The notes under the pieces were generated by a model. The model worked only from the letters and a program-made list of their open reading frames with translations, was not told the DNA's origin and did not search any database. Positions 16,955 to 25,486 of a DNA stretch of 64,000 nucleotides are shown here, piece after piece. The stretch's first letter is position 1, and every line of letters begins with the position of its first letter. Source of the DNA: Nakamurella lactea DSM 19367. Lineage in GTDB: Bacteria; Actinomycetota; Actinomycetes; Mycobacteriales; Nakamurellaceae. A program made the position numbers and the translations under genes. The stretch is from the NCBI RefSeq assembly GCF_000426645.1, contig NZ_AUFT01000005.1, positions 372,001 through 436,000 on the forward strand, in the 5' to 3' direction.

Positions 16955-17881
16955 TCAGCCTGCCGGCGACGGACCCTCAAGGCCCGGCAGCAGGGTGTCC
17001 AGCTGCCGGTCGATGTCGTCGAGCGTCTTCTCCACGGTGGCGATCTCGGCCGCCGTGCGGTCGACCTCAGCACGGCTGGTCAACGGGGTGGCCACGACGC
17101 CGCCGAGCCGGGTGTAGTCGCCGCTCGCCCGGTTGAACCTGTCGGCCAGGTCGGGACGGTCGACCAGGCCGATCCGAGAAGTGATGGTGAGCATCAGCGG
17201 CGCCAGTACCTGCAGCCGCTTGCCCAGGCCCAGAGTGAGGTCGGCCAGGGCTTCGTGATCGGCCTTCTTCCTGCGGTTGCGTCCGATCACGCCGTAGACG
17301 ATGGCCCCGATCACCACCAGGGCGACCAACCCGATCACCACCAGTGACCAGGGGAACGGCTTCGCGGTGGCCGACTCCATGTAGGCGCGGGCCGCCGAGA
17401 CGTCGTCGCCGCCGGCGGCCTTGACCGCCGCTTCGGCCGCACTCTGCTGCGAGCCGGACAGCTCGTCGGAATACTGGGCAGCGCTGTCCGGTGTGAGTAC
17501 CAGCACCGTCCCGCCGACCCTGGCCTTGATCTCGCCGGCGAGCGTCTGGGCGTCCTTGCTGGTCAGCCTGGTCTTCAGCGACACGATGGACAGGTTGACG
17601 CCGCCGTCTCTTGCCTGCTGGGCGATCTGCGCCAGTTCCGATTCGCTCGCCGTCGTACCGATCACCGCGACGTGGTTCGTGCCAAGGGCGCTCACCACGT
17701 CGTCGACCGACACCCCGCCGATGGTGTCTCCGTCGAAGATTCCCGCCGACGGGCCGGCCGGGGCGGCGGAGGCCGATTCGCCGAACGCGGGTCCGCCGGA
17801 CGCAAGTCCGAGGAACGCGAGGATCAGCACCAGCACGCCGGTCGGTACCCATCGCCGTCGACGGTGCCGTTGGTCCTGCAT
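16955..17881 (-). CDS. Membrane protein with extracytoplasmic domain, possibly DUF6676/Rv1476-like
   Basis: 308 residues. A signal-type helix (VPTGVLVLILAFLGLASGG) is followed by an outside domain of about 130 residues (HVAVIGTTASESELAQIAQ, GGTVLVLTPDSAAQYSDEL), a transmembrane helix (FPWSLVVIGLVALVVIGAIVYGVI, about 180-203) and a cytosolic helical tail. The fold order and the VLVLTPDS...YS motif recall the mycobacterial Rv1476 group, which normally sits beside ripA; this is from memory and tentative. Here it is about 30 kb from the ripA-like gene. Function unknown. It is divergent from the next gene. Confidence 0.7.
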   Translation of the reverse strand: MQDQRHRRRRWVPTGVLVLILAFLGLASGGPAFGESASAAPAGPSAGIFDGDTIGGVSVDDVVSALGTNHVAVIGTTASESELAQIAQQARDGGVNLSIVSLKTRLTSKDAQTLAGEIKARVGGTVLVLTPDSAAQYSDELSGSQQSAAEAAVKAAGGDDVSAARAYMESATAKPFPWSLVVIGLVALVVIGAIVYGVIGRNRRKKADHEALADLTLGLGKRLQVLAPLMLTITSRIGLVDRPDLADRFNRASGDYTRLGGVVATPLTSRAEVDRTAAEIATVEKTLDDIDRQLDTLLPGLEGPSPAG

Positions 17882-17983
17882 GATGACCCCTGTTCTCGTG
17901 CCGGAACCGATGGGACGCGACGCGCGTCATGCCACTGCCGGACGTGCGGTGTCCGCGTCGTCATCGTAGGGAGGTCAGCCGCC

Positions 17984-18874
17984 GTGCTCAATCGCCTGGT
18001 CACGTCGCCGGACGGCGTCGAATGGATCGTCGGCCGGGCGTTCCTCTTTGGTCCGCCACGCTACATCGGATTTCGGTTCGGCCGGGATCGTGCCCTGTTC
18101 GAGCCGCCCAGGGTGCGCCGGGTGGCCGTCACCGCTCGCCCGCCGCTGTCGCCGACCGCGGCCATTTCCCGGGCGCCGATCCGCTGGTCGGAATCGGAGT
18201 CGGACACGGGTTCGGCGGTCGATCGGGCGGCCACCACCCATCCGCGCCGCGGCTATCGGCACCGGAGCGGCACCATCTTCCTGCCGGTCGGCCCGTCCGG
18301 TTCGTCCGGTACCGGGTCGTCCGCTCGATCGGGCCCCGGGGGCGGATCCGGATCCGGCACGTCCTGGACCCGTTCCGGTGGCGGCGGCTCGCGGTCGTTC
18401 GCCGCCGCAGGGGTGGCGGGCACCGGTTCATCGTTCAGCCGCACCAGCGGCGACTCGGCCGGCTCGTCCGGCTCGTCCGACTCGTCCGGCTCGTCCGGCT
18501 CATCGGGCAAGGGAAAGGGCGGTGGGGCGGTCGGCGGGCTGGCCGGCCTCGGCGCCTTGTTGGTCAAGGTGCTGAAATTCGCGCTGATCCTGATCGCGAT
18601 CGCCATCGCCACCTGGCTGACCATCTTCGTCCTGATCCCCGCGCTGATCTTCGGTCTCTGGGCGCTGTTGATCGCACTGGCGATCGTCCGGCACGCGGTG
18701 TTCCGTCAGCCCTGGATCGTCGCGGCCAGGGAGAACCGGGCGGCGCCCCGGGTGCAGGGCTGGGCGGTCCAGGGTTGGCGTGAGTCGCAGCTGGTGGTCG
18801 ATCAGGTGGCCGACGCCATCGCAGAGGGCCGCGATCCGCAGCCGCTGAACGCCACACCCGTCCGGATCGACTGA
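17984..18874 (+). CDS. Membrane protein with Gly/Ser-rich low-complexity region
   Basis: 296 residues. The N-terminal about 90 residues are basic and begin VTSPDGVEWIVGRAFLFGPPRYIGF. A long Gly/Ser-rich stretch (about 95-190, with SGSSGSSDSSGSSGSSGKG) follows, then one or two helices (VLKFALILIAIAIATWLTIF and LIPALIFGLWALLIALAIV). A conserved-looking tail ends QGWRESQLVVDQVADAIAEG. GTG at 17984 has a GGGAGG site; the longer open frame runs back over the divergent gene and is rejected. I do not recognise a family. Confidence 0.75.
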   Translation: MLNRLVTSPDGVEWIVGRAFLFGPPRYIGFRFGRDRALFEPPRVRRVAVTARPPLSPTAAISRAPIRWSESESDTGSAVDRAATTHPRRGYRHRSGTIFLPVGPSGSSGTGSSARSGPGGGSGSGTSWTRSGGGGSRSFAAAGVAGTGSSFSRTSGDSAGSSGSSDSSGSSGSSGKGKGGGAVGGLAGLGALLVKVLKFALILIAIAIATWLTIFVLIPALIFGLWALLIALAIVRHAVFRQPWIVAARENRAAPRVQGWAVQGWRESQLVVDQVADAIAEGRDPQPLNATPVRID

Positions 18875-18901
18875 CCCGGCCCCGGCCGTGCTCCCCCGAC
18901 A

Positions 18902-19017
18902 CGTAGTGGGGTTGTCCCGGCCGGTGCTCCCCGGGCACGTGTTCCCCGGGCGTAGCGGGGTTGTCCCGGCCGGTGCTCCCCGGGCACGTGTTCCCCGGGC
19001 GTAGCGGGGTTGTCCCG
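18902..19017. repeat. Tandem 49-bp repeats (about 2.4 copies)
   Basis: Units begin at 18902, 18951 and 19000 (the third is truncated after 18 bases). Unit 1 differs from unit 2 at one base (TAGTGGGG for TAGCGGGG). The truncated third unit is followed at once by its own inverted copy (see 18999-19036). No unique spacers lie between units, so this is not a CRISPR. Confidence 0.9.
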
Positions 19018-19036
19018 CGGGACAACCCCGCTACGC
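18999..19036. repeat. Perfect 38-bp palindrome (family A)
   Basis: A loopless inverted repeat centred between 19017 and 19018; the half-site reads GCGTAGCGGGGTTGTCCCG. It ends the 49-bp tandem array, between two plus-strand genes, 113 bp before the aminotransferase start. It shares the GTAGCGG end with the palindromes at 12621 and 30878. It could be a terminator or a mobile-repeat end. Confidence 0.88.
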
Positions 19037-19148
19037 GCCCTGGGGTGCCGGGTGGCTGCGGGCCAGTTGAAGCCGGCCCGACGACGCGGGCGATACTGGT
19101 GGTGCCGCACCGTTGTTGTGCGGGCGGCCGCCGAAGCGAGGAGACGAC

Positions 19149-20543
19149 ATGACCACCGTTCAGTCCGACATCACCGGGATCCTGCGGTCGGCACCGGTGC
19201 GGGGACCGGTGACCGATGCCGAGGCGGATGCGGCGGCCCGCGCTGACGACCGCGGCCACGTCTTCCACTCGTGGTCGGCGCAAGGCGCCATCGACCCGCT
19301 GCCGGTGGCCGGCGGTGAGGGCACCAGGTTCTTCGACTACGCGGGAAACTCCTTCCTGGACTTCGGCTCCCAGTTGGTCAATCTGAACCTCGGACACAGC
19401 CATCCGGACCTGATCGCGGCGATCCAGCAGCAGGCCGAGCGGCTGTCCACCATCCAGCCGTCGTTCGCCAACGATGTGCGCGGCCAACTCGCCCGGCTGA
19501 TCACCGAGCGGGCCGGCGACAACTTTTCCCACGTCTTCTTCACCAACGCGGGGGCCGAGGCGGTCGAGCACGCGCTGCGGCTGGCCCGGCTGCACACCGG
19601 CCGGCAGAAGGTGCTGGCCGCCTACCGCAGCTACCACGGCGCCACCGCCGGGGCGATCACGCTGACCGGTGAGCCCCGCCGCTGGGGCAGCGAGCCGGGC
19701 GTGCCCGGCGTCATCCATTTCCACGGTCCGTACCCGTACCGCAGCCCGTTCCACTCCGACTCGGCTGAGCAGGAGACCGAGCGTGCGCTGCAGCACCTGC
19801 GCGACACCATCGTCTTCGAGGGCCCGCACACCATCGCGGCCATCGCACTGGAGTCGGTGGTGGGGACCAACGGGGTGCTGGTGCCGCCGCCCGGCTATCT
19901 CGCCGGCGTGCGCGCGCTGTGCGACGAGTTCGGCATCCTGTACATCGCCGACGAGGTGATGGTCGGGTTCGGCCGGCTCGGTGAATGGTTCGGGTTCCAG
20001 GCCTTCGGCGTCCGGCCCGACCTGATCACCTTCGCCAAGGGGGTCAACTCCGGGTACGTACCGCTCGGCGGCGTGGTGATCGACGCGGCGATCGCCGAGA
20101 CGTTCAGGGACAAGGCCTATCCGGGCGGGTTGACGTACTCCGGGCACCCGCTGGCCTGCGCGGCCGGCCTGGCTACCATCGACGTGTTCGAGCGTGACGG
20201 CATTCTCGATCATGTGCGGCGGCTGGGCACCGAGGTGATCGGGCCGGAACTGGCGGCGATGGCGCAGCGGCACGAACGGATCGGCGAGGTCCGTGGGCTC
20301 GGCGCGTTCTGGGCCATCGAGTTCGTCACCGACCGATCCACCAGGGAGCCGCTGGTGCCGTTCAACGCCGGTGGAGTCGCCATGGCTCCGATGAACGCGA
20401 TCGCCGCCGCCTGCAAGAAGCGCGGAGTGTGGCCGTTCCTGTCGGCGAACCGGATCCACGTCGCTCCCCCGCTGATCTCCACCGAGGACGAGGTCCGCGA
20501 GGGCCTGTGGGCCATCGACGCCGCGCTCACCGAGACGGCCTAG
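19149..20543 (+). CDS. Class III PLP-dependent aminotransferase (omega-aminotransferase type)
   Basis: 464 residues of the aspartate/omega-aminotransferase fold. Motifs are FFDYAGNSFLDFGSQL (substrate end), FFTNAGAEAVEHALRLAR (phosphate-binding AGAEA), YRSYHGATAGAITLTG, LYIADEVMVGFGRLG (cofactor-contacting Asp) and LITFAKGVNSGYVPLGGV with the Schiff-base Lys. Class III enzymes move terminal amino groups of omega- or beta-amino acids, diamines or taurine to pyruvate or 2-oxoglutarate; the precise substrate cannot be read. ATG at 19149 has a GAGGAGA site. It points toward the catabolic operon ending at 20894, which holds an aldehyde dehydrogenase, the usual next step after omega-transamination. 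Confidence 0.9.
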   Translation: MTTVQSDITGILRSAPVRGPVTDAEADAAARADDRGHVFHSWSAQGAIDPLPVAGGEGTRFFDYAGNSFLDFGSQLVNLNLGHSHPDLIAAIQQQAERLSTIQPSFANDVRGQLARLITERAGDNFSHVFFTNAGAEAVEHALRLARLHTGRQKVLAAYRSYHGATAGAITLTGEPRRWGSEPGVPGVIHFHGPYPYRSPFHSDSAEQETERALQHLRDTIVFEGPHTIAAIALESVVGTNGVLVPPPGYLAGVRALCDEFGILYIADEVMVGFGRLGEWFGFQAFGVRPDLITFAKGVNSGYVPLGGVVIDAAIAETFRDKAYPGGLTYSGHPLACAAGLATIDVFERDGILDHVRRLGTEVIGPELAAMAQRHERIGEVRGLGAFWAIEFVTDRSTREPLVPFNAGGVAMAPMNAIAAACKKRGVWPFLSANRIHVAPPLISTEDEVREGLWAIDAALTETA

Positions 20544-20645
20544 CTCTCCGGCGGCCCGGCTCGACCGTTTCACCTGGTGGAGCCGGCCGAACAGTCCTAT
20601 CGTGCAGTCCGTACGACGCGCTTCACCGTCGAAATGAGGACCGTC

Positions 20646-20969
20646 ATGACGTGGTACTGGTGGGTATTGGTCGTCGTCGTCATCCTGCTGTTGATCGTTG
20701 CCCTGTGGGCGGTCCTGCAGCGTTGGCCGGGCCCGGACCGGGACCGGCGGGCCGCTGATGTCACGAACACTGACGACAACCCGACGAACACCGTGCTGGA
20801 GCAGGGATATGACCCCAGCCAGGCGACCAAGGTGATCGGGATGACGGCCGAGCCCGCCGCCGACGAGACCGTCGCCGGCACCGCCGGGGGCGATCAGCCG
20901 AAGGGGTCGAACCTGCCGTCGACGGCGGTCCAGCCGCCGTCCACCAGTAGCACCGACCCGGTCACGTAG
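20646..20969 (+). CDS. Small single-pass membrane protein
   Basis: 107 residues: a strong N-terminal helix (WYWWVLVVVVILLLIVALWAV) and a hydrophilic, Thr/Pro/Asp-rich tail. ATG at 20646 has an AGGA site 5 bases upstream. The last 76 bp overlap, on the opposite strand, the 3' end of the SDR gene, so the tail sequence is constrained by that gene. Not recognised; it could be a real small gene read 103 bp after the aminotransferase. Confidence 0.55.
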   Translation: MTWYWWVLVVVVILLLIVALWAVLQRWPGPDRDRRAADVTNTDDNPTNTVLEQGYDPSQATKVIGMTAEPAADETVAGTAGGDQPKGSNLPSTAVQPPSTSSTDPVT

Positions 20970-21679
20970 CTGGCGGCATCCGAGGCGAGAAAGACTGCGG
21001 CGCCGGCCATCTCGTCCGGCCTGGCCCACCGGCCGAGCGCACTCTTGGTGGCGTAGGCGCGCTCCCAGGCGGCGTCGGCACGGATCTGCGCCGTCAGCTC
21101 GGTCTCGACGACGCCGGGTGCAATGGCGTTGAACCGGACTCCGGCCGGACCGAACTCGGCCGCGGCGGTGCGCAGCAGCTGCTGCAGGCCGGCCTTGGTG
21201 GCCGCGTAGACGCCCTGGCCGGGCTCGACCGTACTGGCCCGGATCGATGAGAAGGCAACGACCGAGCCGCCGCCGGCGGCCGCCATACCCGGGCCGTAAC
21301 CGCGGATCATGTTGAACACGCTCCGCAGGTTGATCGCCACCACCCGGTCGAACTCGTCGTCGCTGTACTGCGCCAACGGTTTTCGGACGTTCGCGCCGAC
21401 CGTGGTGATCAGGATGTCCGGTACGCCCCTGGCCGCCAGCCGGCCGACCTCGTCCGGGTCGGTCACGTCCAACTGCAGGTGTTGACCACCGCAGCGCAGC
21501 GCCGTTGCCTCGGCAACCGCCGGATTCAGGTCGGCAACGGTGACCAGCGCGCCATGGGCGGCCAGCGCCGTTGCCACCTCCGCACCGATCCCGCCACCGC
21601 CGACCACCAGGGCGCGCCGGCCGGTCAGATCGAACAGCCGGGTGTAGTCCGGCCGCGGCCGCTCCGGGGACACGGTCAT
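20894..21679 (-). CDS. SDR-family oxidoreductase, last gene of the catabolic operon
   Basis: 261 residues. A short-chain dehydrogenase/reductase with the cofactor loop VVGGGGIGAEVATAL near residue 30, an NAD-preferring acidic DLNP after strand 2, TTVGANVRKPL, the catalytic Ser in AFSSIRA and the Tyr-Lys pair in VYAATKAGLQQL. The end (SVLLVDGGWTAVDG) is typical. It may reduce or oxidise a hydroxy acid or aldehyde intermediate. The ATG at 21679 overlaps the ALDH stop by 4 bp (ATGA), so it is coupled to the operon. The 3' end overlaps a convergent small gene. Confidence 0.9.
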   Translation of the reverse strand: MTVSPERPRPDYTRLFDLTGRRALVVGGGGIGAEVATALAAHGALVTVADLNPAVAEATALRCGGQHLQLDVTDPDEVGRLAARGVPDILITTVGANVRKPLAQYSDDEFDRVVAINLRSVFNMIRGYGPGMAAAGGGSVVAFSSIRASTVEPGQGVYAATKAGLQQLLRTAAAEFGPAGVRFNAIAPGVVETELTAQIRADAAWERAYATKSALGRWARPDEMAGAAVFLASDAASYVTGSVLLVDGGWTAVDGRFDPFG

Positions 21680-23133
21680 GGCCGGATCACCGCCATCCTG
21701 GTCACGGTGAATTCTTCGACCGCCCAGCGCGGACCTTCGCGGCCAATGCCGGAGTCCTTCACCCCGCCGTAGGGCATGGCGTCGGACCGGAATCCGGGAA
21801 CGTCGTTGATCACCACGCCGCCCACCTCCAGGGTATCGATGGCCGCATACGCCGTCGCCAGCGATCGGGTGAACACCGCCGCATGCAGGCCGTATCGGGA
21901 ATCGTTCACCGCACGCCACGCGCTGTCGGCGTCGGGCACCCTGGAGACCGCGATCACCGGCGCAAAGATTTCCTCGCACCAGGCCTCGGAGTCCGACCGG
22001 ACGTCCGTCAGCACCGTCGGGGCCAGCACCGGGCCACGCCGGCCGCCACCGGCCAGTACCGTCGCGCCGGCTGAAACCGCTGCCGCCACCATCTTCTCGA
22101 CCCGCTCGGTGGCCGCCGGGTCGATCAGCGCCGAGACCCTGGTGGCCGGGTCCCTCGGGTCACCGGTGGTCACCTCGTCGAGCCGGTCCAACAGCCGCTG
22201 CACCAACTCGTCGTTGACCGCGTCCTCGACGATCACCCGCTGCACCGAAATGCAGGCCTGCCCAGAGGCGTAGAACCCGCCACGCAGGATCGCCGAGGCC
22301 GCCGCGTCCAGATCGGCATCGGCGCAGACCACCAGCGCGGCGTTGGATCCCAACTCGAGTACGGCCTTCCGCGGCGCGCAGGCCTTGGCGATCGCATGCC
22401 CGACGGCCGCCGAGCCGGTGAACGACACCACTGCCACCCGGGGGTCGGTGGTCAGCGCGACCCCGACCTCGGTCTCCCCGGTCACCAGCTGCACAGTGGC
22501 CCGGGGCGCACCGTGGGCGGCCAGGATGTCCCGAATCTCGTGCACCAGCCACAGGGTGGCCAGCGGCGTCGCCGGTGCCGGCTTGACGATCACCGGGCAA
22601 CCGGCCGCCAGTGCCGGGGCGATCTTGTGCGAGGCCAACATCAACGGGTAGTTGAAACCGGCGATGCCGACCACCACGCCGGCCGGCCGGCGGGTGAAGT
22701 AGCCGACCATGCCCTCGGCGCCCGGCAGCAGGTCGATGGGCACCGTCTCGCCGTGCAGTCGGGCCGGCTCCTCGGCGGCCAGCGACCAGGTGAGGACCGT
22801 GCGGTCCACCTCGACGGTGCAGTCCACCACCGGTTTGCCGGTTTCCAGCACCAGCAGTTCGATCAGCTCGGCCCGGTGTTCGCGGACCAGGTCCGCGATC
22901 GCCGTCAGCACCGAACGGCGGACGCCGGCGGTCAGCTTCGCAACCGCCGGACGGACCCGGACCGCGGCGTCGATCGCCGCGACCGCGGCTGCCGCGGTAC
23001 CTTCCGGTGCCTCGCCGACCAGGTCGCCGTTGTACGGAAACACGATGCCGCGGACCGCATCCACCCGGAACCCGTCGGGGAGCGCCTGCTCCCCGACGGG
23101 CAGCAGGTGTGGATCGCTGAGTAGCTTCGTCAT
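21676..23133 (-). CDS. NAD(P)-dependent aldehyde dehydrogenase
   Basis: 485 residues of the non-acylating ALDH family. It shows GIAGFNYPLMLASHKIAPAL (oxyanion Asn region), VIVKPAPATPL (cofactor Lys), VVSFTGSAAVGHAIAKA, VLELGSNAALVV with the general-base Glu, and YASGQACISVQRV with nucleophile Cys294. The C-terminal PYGGVKDSGIGREG is standard. It oxidises an aldehyde to the acid; the operon and the nearby aminotransferase suggest a semialdehyde. Both ends are ATGA overlaps (with the P1 peptidase upstream and SDR downstream). Substrate specificity cannot be read. Confidence 0.92.
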   Translation of the reverse strand: MTKLLSDPHLLPVGEQALPDGFRVDAVRGIVFPYNGDLVGEAPEGTAAAAVAAIDAAVRVRPAVAKLTAGVRRSVLTAIADLVREHRAELIELLVLETGKPVVDCTVEVDRTVLTWSLAAEEPARLHGETVPIDLLPGAEGMVGYFTRRPAGVVVGIAGFNYPLMLASHKIAPALAAGCPVIVKPAPATPLATLWLVHEIRDILAAHGAPRATVQLVTGETEVGVALTTDPRVAVVSFTGSAAVGHAIAKACAPRKAVLELGSNAALVVCADADLDAAASAILRGGFYASGQACISVQRVIVEDAVNDELVQRLLDRLDEVTTGDPRDPATRVSALIDPAATERVEKMVAAAVSAGATVLAGGGRRGPVLAPTVLTDVRSDSEAWCEEIFAPVIAVSRVPDADSAWRAVNDSRYGLHAAVFTRSLATAYAAIDTLEVGGVVINDVPGFRSDAMPYGGVKDSGIGREGPRWAVEEFTVTRMAVIRP

Positions 23134-24239
23134 GGTTGTTCCTCCGTCTCCGAGATGCCCTGCGACGGGTCCGGATATCGACCGACGGCGCTCGGCGCCA
23201 GGTCGGTGTAGGCCGGCCAGTAGCCGGCCTCGGTCCGGGTCCCGGTCGCCGCCAGGATCGCCCTGATCACCGCACGTGACACCAGATCGCCTGCTGCGCA
23301 GAGGATTTCGTGCAGGTCAACCGGATCCGGCGGCGGCCGGCGTTCGGTCGACAGTCCGAACAGGCTGTCGCCGTCGAGCAGGGTGTGTACCGGATTGACG
23401 GTGCGGGCGAGGCCGTCGTGGCCGATCCCGGCCAGCTTTCGGCACTGTGCCTTGGTGAGCGTCGCGTCGGTCGCGATCACCCCGACAGTGGTGTTCTTCA
23501 GGACCTGCGCGTCGAACGGCTGGTCCCGGACCGGCCCGCGGGGCCTGGCCGCTTCGAGCACCGCAGCCGATTCTTCGGCGGCCGGAACGATCAGCGCGTC
23601 CACGTCGTCGCGGTGCAGCAACCGCGCCCCGGACAACGCTCCGGTCAACGGGTCGACGGGTGAGCCGATGGCGTTCACCACCACCAGCGCGGCCACGGTG
23701 GTCCCGTCGTCCAGCACGATCGAGGCCGTCCCGACGCCACCCTTGAGGTGCGCGACGGCCGCACCGGTGCCGGCCCCGACGCAGCCCTGCTCGGGCGTCG
23801 ACCCGGCCAACGCCGCCCGAACCGCCAGCCGGCCGGTCTCGGCATCGGGGGTCGCCCGGAAGGTGCCGCCGCGGCCGAGATCGAACAGCACCGCAGCCGG
23901 CACGATCGGCACCACCTCGCGGTCGCCGGAGCCGACCCGGAATCCGATGCCGCGGTCGGCGAGTTCGTTCGCAACGCCGTCGGCGGCGGCGAGGCCGAAC
24001 GCGCTGCCGCCGGTCAGCACGATCGCGTTGATCCGTTCCATCGCGGCGCTCGGATCCAGCAGATCGGTCTCCCTGGTGCCGGGCGCCCCGCCACGGACAT
24101 CCGCCCCTGCCACCATTCCGGCGTCCGGGCCGAGCACCACCGTCGTCCCGGTCAGATAGCCGTCACCGGCCATCGTGACGTGCCCGACCCGCAGACCTTC
24201 GACGTCGGTCAGCGAGTTGGACGGGCCGGGGCCGCTCAT
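23130..24239 (-). CDS. P1-family (DmpA/NylC-type) self-processing peptidase/amidase
   Basis: 369 residues of the N-terminal nucleophile P1/S58 family, which includes the L-aminopeptidase/D-esterase DmpA, beta-peptidyl aminopeptidases and the nylon-oligomer hydrolase NylC. It begins SLTDVEGLRVGHVT and carries GGSAFGLAAADGV. The autocleavage site is KNTTVGVIATD: Asn249-Thr250, with Thr250 expected as the freed nucleophile, followed by ATLTKAQCRKLAG. The protein would split into alpha and beta chains in the cytosol. In this operon it sits between an M20 amidohydrolase and an ALDH, which suits hydrolysis of an imported amide or peptide. The true substrate is unknown. Confidence 0.9.
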   Translation of the reverse strand: MSGPGPSNSLTDVEGLRVGHVTMAGDGYLTGTTVVLGPDAGMVAGADVRGGAPGTRETDLLDPSAAMERINAIVLTGGSAFGLAAADGVANELADRGIGFRVGSGDREVVPIVPAAVLFDLGRGGTFRATPDAETGRLAVRAALAGSTPEQGCVGAGTGAAVAHLKGGVGTASIVLDDGTTVAALVVVNAIGSPVDPLTGALSGARLLHRDDVDALIVPAAEESAAVLEAARPRGPVRDQPFDAQVLKNTTVGVIATDATLTKAQCRKLAGIGHDGLARTVNPVHTLLDGDSLFGLSTERRPPPDPVDLHEILCAAGDLVSRAVIRAILAATGTRTEAGYWPAYTDLAPSAVGRYPDPSQGISETEEQP

Positions 24240-25486
24240 TCGGCTGGGTCCTGAGGAGCTGGTTCCTGAGGAGCTGGTTCCTGGGGAGCTGGGTCATCGA
24301 CGGCGCCCTCGGCCAGGAACAGCTCGGCCGCCCTGGCGTAGACCCGGGTCGCGGTCTCGATGTCGGCCACCGCCACGAATTCGTCGGCCTGGTGGGCGAT
24401 CCACTTCCCGCCGGGCCCGTAGACCACGGTCACCAGACCGGCATCGCGGGTCAGCACGGTGCCGTCGGTCGACCCCGGAACGCCGCCGTAGACCGGTTCC
24501 TCGCCGACAACGTCGAGGTGCGCCGCGGCCAACGCCTGCACCACCGGCGCGTCGACCGGGGTGTCGACGACCGGGCGTTCGACCAGCACGGTGATCTCGC
24601 TCTCCAGCCCGGCCTCGTCGGCGATCTGCTGGGTGAGCCGGGTGACCAGGTGCAGCACTCCGGGGTGCTCGGTGCCGGGCACCGTCCGGATGTCGAGCAT
24701 CACCGAAGCGGTCGCCGGGATCACGTTGATCTGTTCCGGGTGCCCGGCCGTCAGCACCGTCGGGGTCAGGTAGAAGTCGCCGAGCTGCGGATGGGTCCCG
24801 ACCGACGCGGCGATCTGCTCCCCGAGTTCGGTCAGTCCCAGCAGCAACTGGCCGAGCACCGGGATCGGATTCCGGCCGTGTTGGGGCATCGCGCCGTGCG
24901 CCATCACCCCGGTCAGGTCGACCCTGACCCGCAGCGCACCCTTGGCGATGGCACAGATCTCACCTGCCTCCGGTTCGCAGACGATCACTCCGTCGATGCC
25001 CGAGCGGGCCAGGTCGGAGCCGGCGAATGCGGTGGCGCCCAGCATCAGCTCTTCCTCGTCGGCCAACGCCGCGACGATGATCCGGCCGGCGAAACCGCTG
25101 AGCTGCACCGCGCGAACGGCGTGGATCATCGCCGCCACACCGGATTTCATGTCGGCCGAGCCCCGTCCGAGGAGCCGCCCGTCGACGATGTCGCCGGAGA
25201 ACGGGTCGAACGACCACGACGCCCGGTCGCCCTCGGTCACCACATCGGTGTGCCCCTCGAACATCAGGGTGCGGCCCGGCCCGCTGCCGTGCACGATGCC
25301 GATCACATTGGGCCGGCCAGGAGCCACCTCGGTGACCGTCACCTCCCACTCGAAGCCGCGCATCACCTCGGCGATCAGTTCGGCGGCCGGTGTTTCGATC
25401 TCGAGCGCGTCGCGTTCGTTCACCGTACGCAGGCGCACCAATCGCTGGGTGAGCTGTACCGCAGCCGCTACGTCCGGGCCTGTCAT
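24236..25486 (-). CDS. M20-family metallopeptidase (ArgE/DapE/carboxypeptidase type)
   Basis: 416 residues. A di-zinc amidohydrolase with ligands in MFEGHTDVV (His), GRGSADMKSGVAAM (bridging Asp), DEEELMLGA (catalytic Glu and ligand), VCEPE and the C-terminal WIAHQADEFV (His). The lid/dimer domain lies at about 185-300 (VMAHGAMPQHGRNPI). It removes an acyl or amino acid group from an N-acyl or peptide substrate. The last residues are a repeated PAPQE unit made of three 15-bp repeats, an odd soluble tail. It overlaps its neighbours by ATGA on both sides and probably acts on the compound imported by the Opp system. Confidence 0.9.
   Translation of the reverse strand: MTGPDVAAAVQLTQRLVRLRTVNERDALEIETPAAELIAEVMRGFEWEVTVTEVAPGRPNVIGIVHGSGPGRTLMFEGHTDVVTEGDRASWSFDPFSGDIVDGRLLGRGSADMKSGVAAMIHAVRAVQLSGFAGRIIVAALADEEELMLGATAFAGSDLARSGIDGVIVCEPEAGEICAIAKGALRVRVDLTGVMAHGAMPQHGRNPIPVLGQLLLGLTELGEQIAASVGTHPQLGDFYLTPTVLTAGHPEQINVIPATASVMLDIRTVPGTEHPGVLHLVTRLTQQIADEAGLESEITVLVERPVVDTPVDAPVVQALAAAHLDVVGEEPVYGGVPGSTDGTVLTRDAGLVTVVYGPGGKWIAHQADEFVAVADIETATRVYARAAELFLAEGAVDDPAPQEPAPQEPAPQDPAE
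24251..24295. repeat. Three 15-bp in-frame repeats coding the M20 C-terminus
   Basis: Units start at 24251, 24266 and 24281 and encode repeated EPAPQ. In-frame slippage would change the tail length without affecting the catalytic core or the overlap with the next gene. Confidence 0.85.

Noticed and set aside
18902-19036. CRISPR-like direct repeats.
   Set aside because: Units are tandem with no spacers, only about 2.4 copies exist, and no cas genes are nearby.
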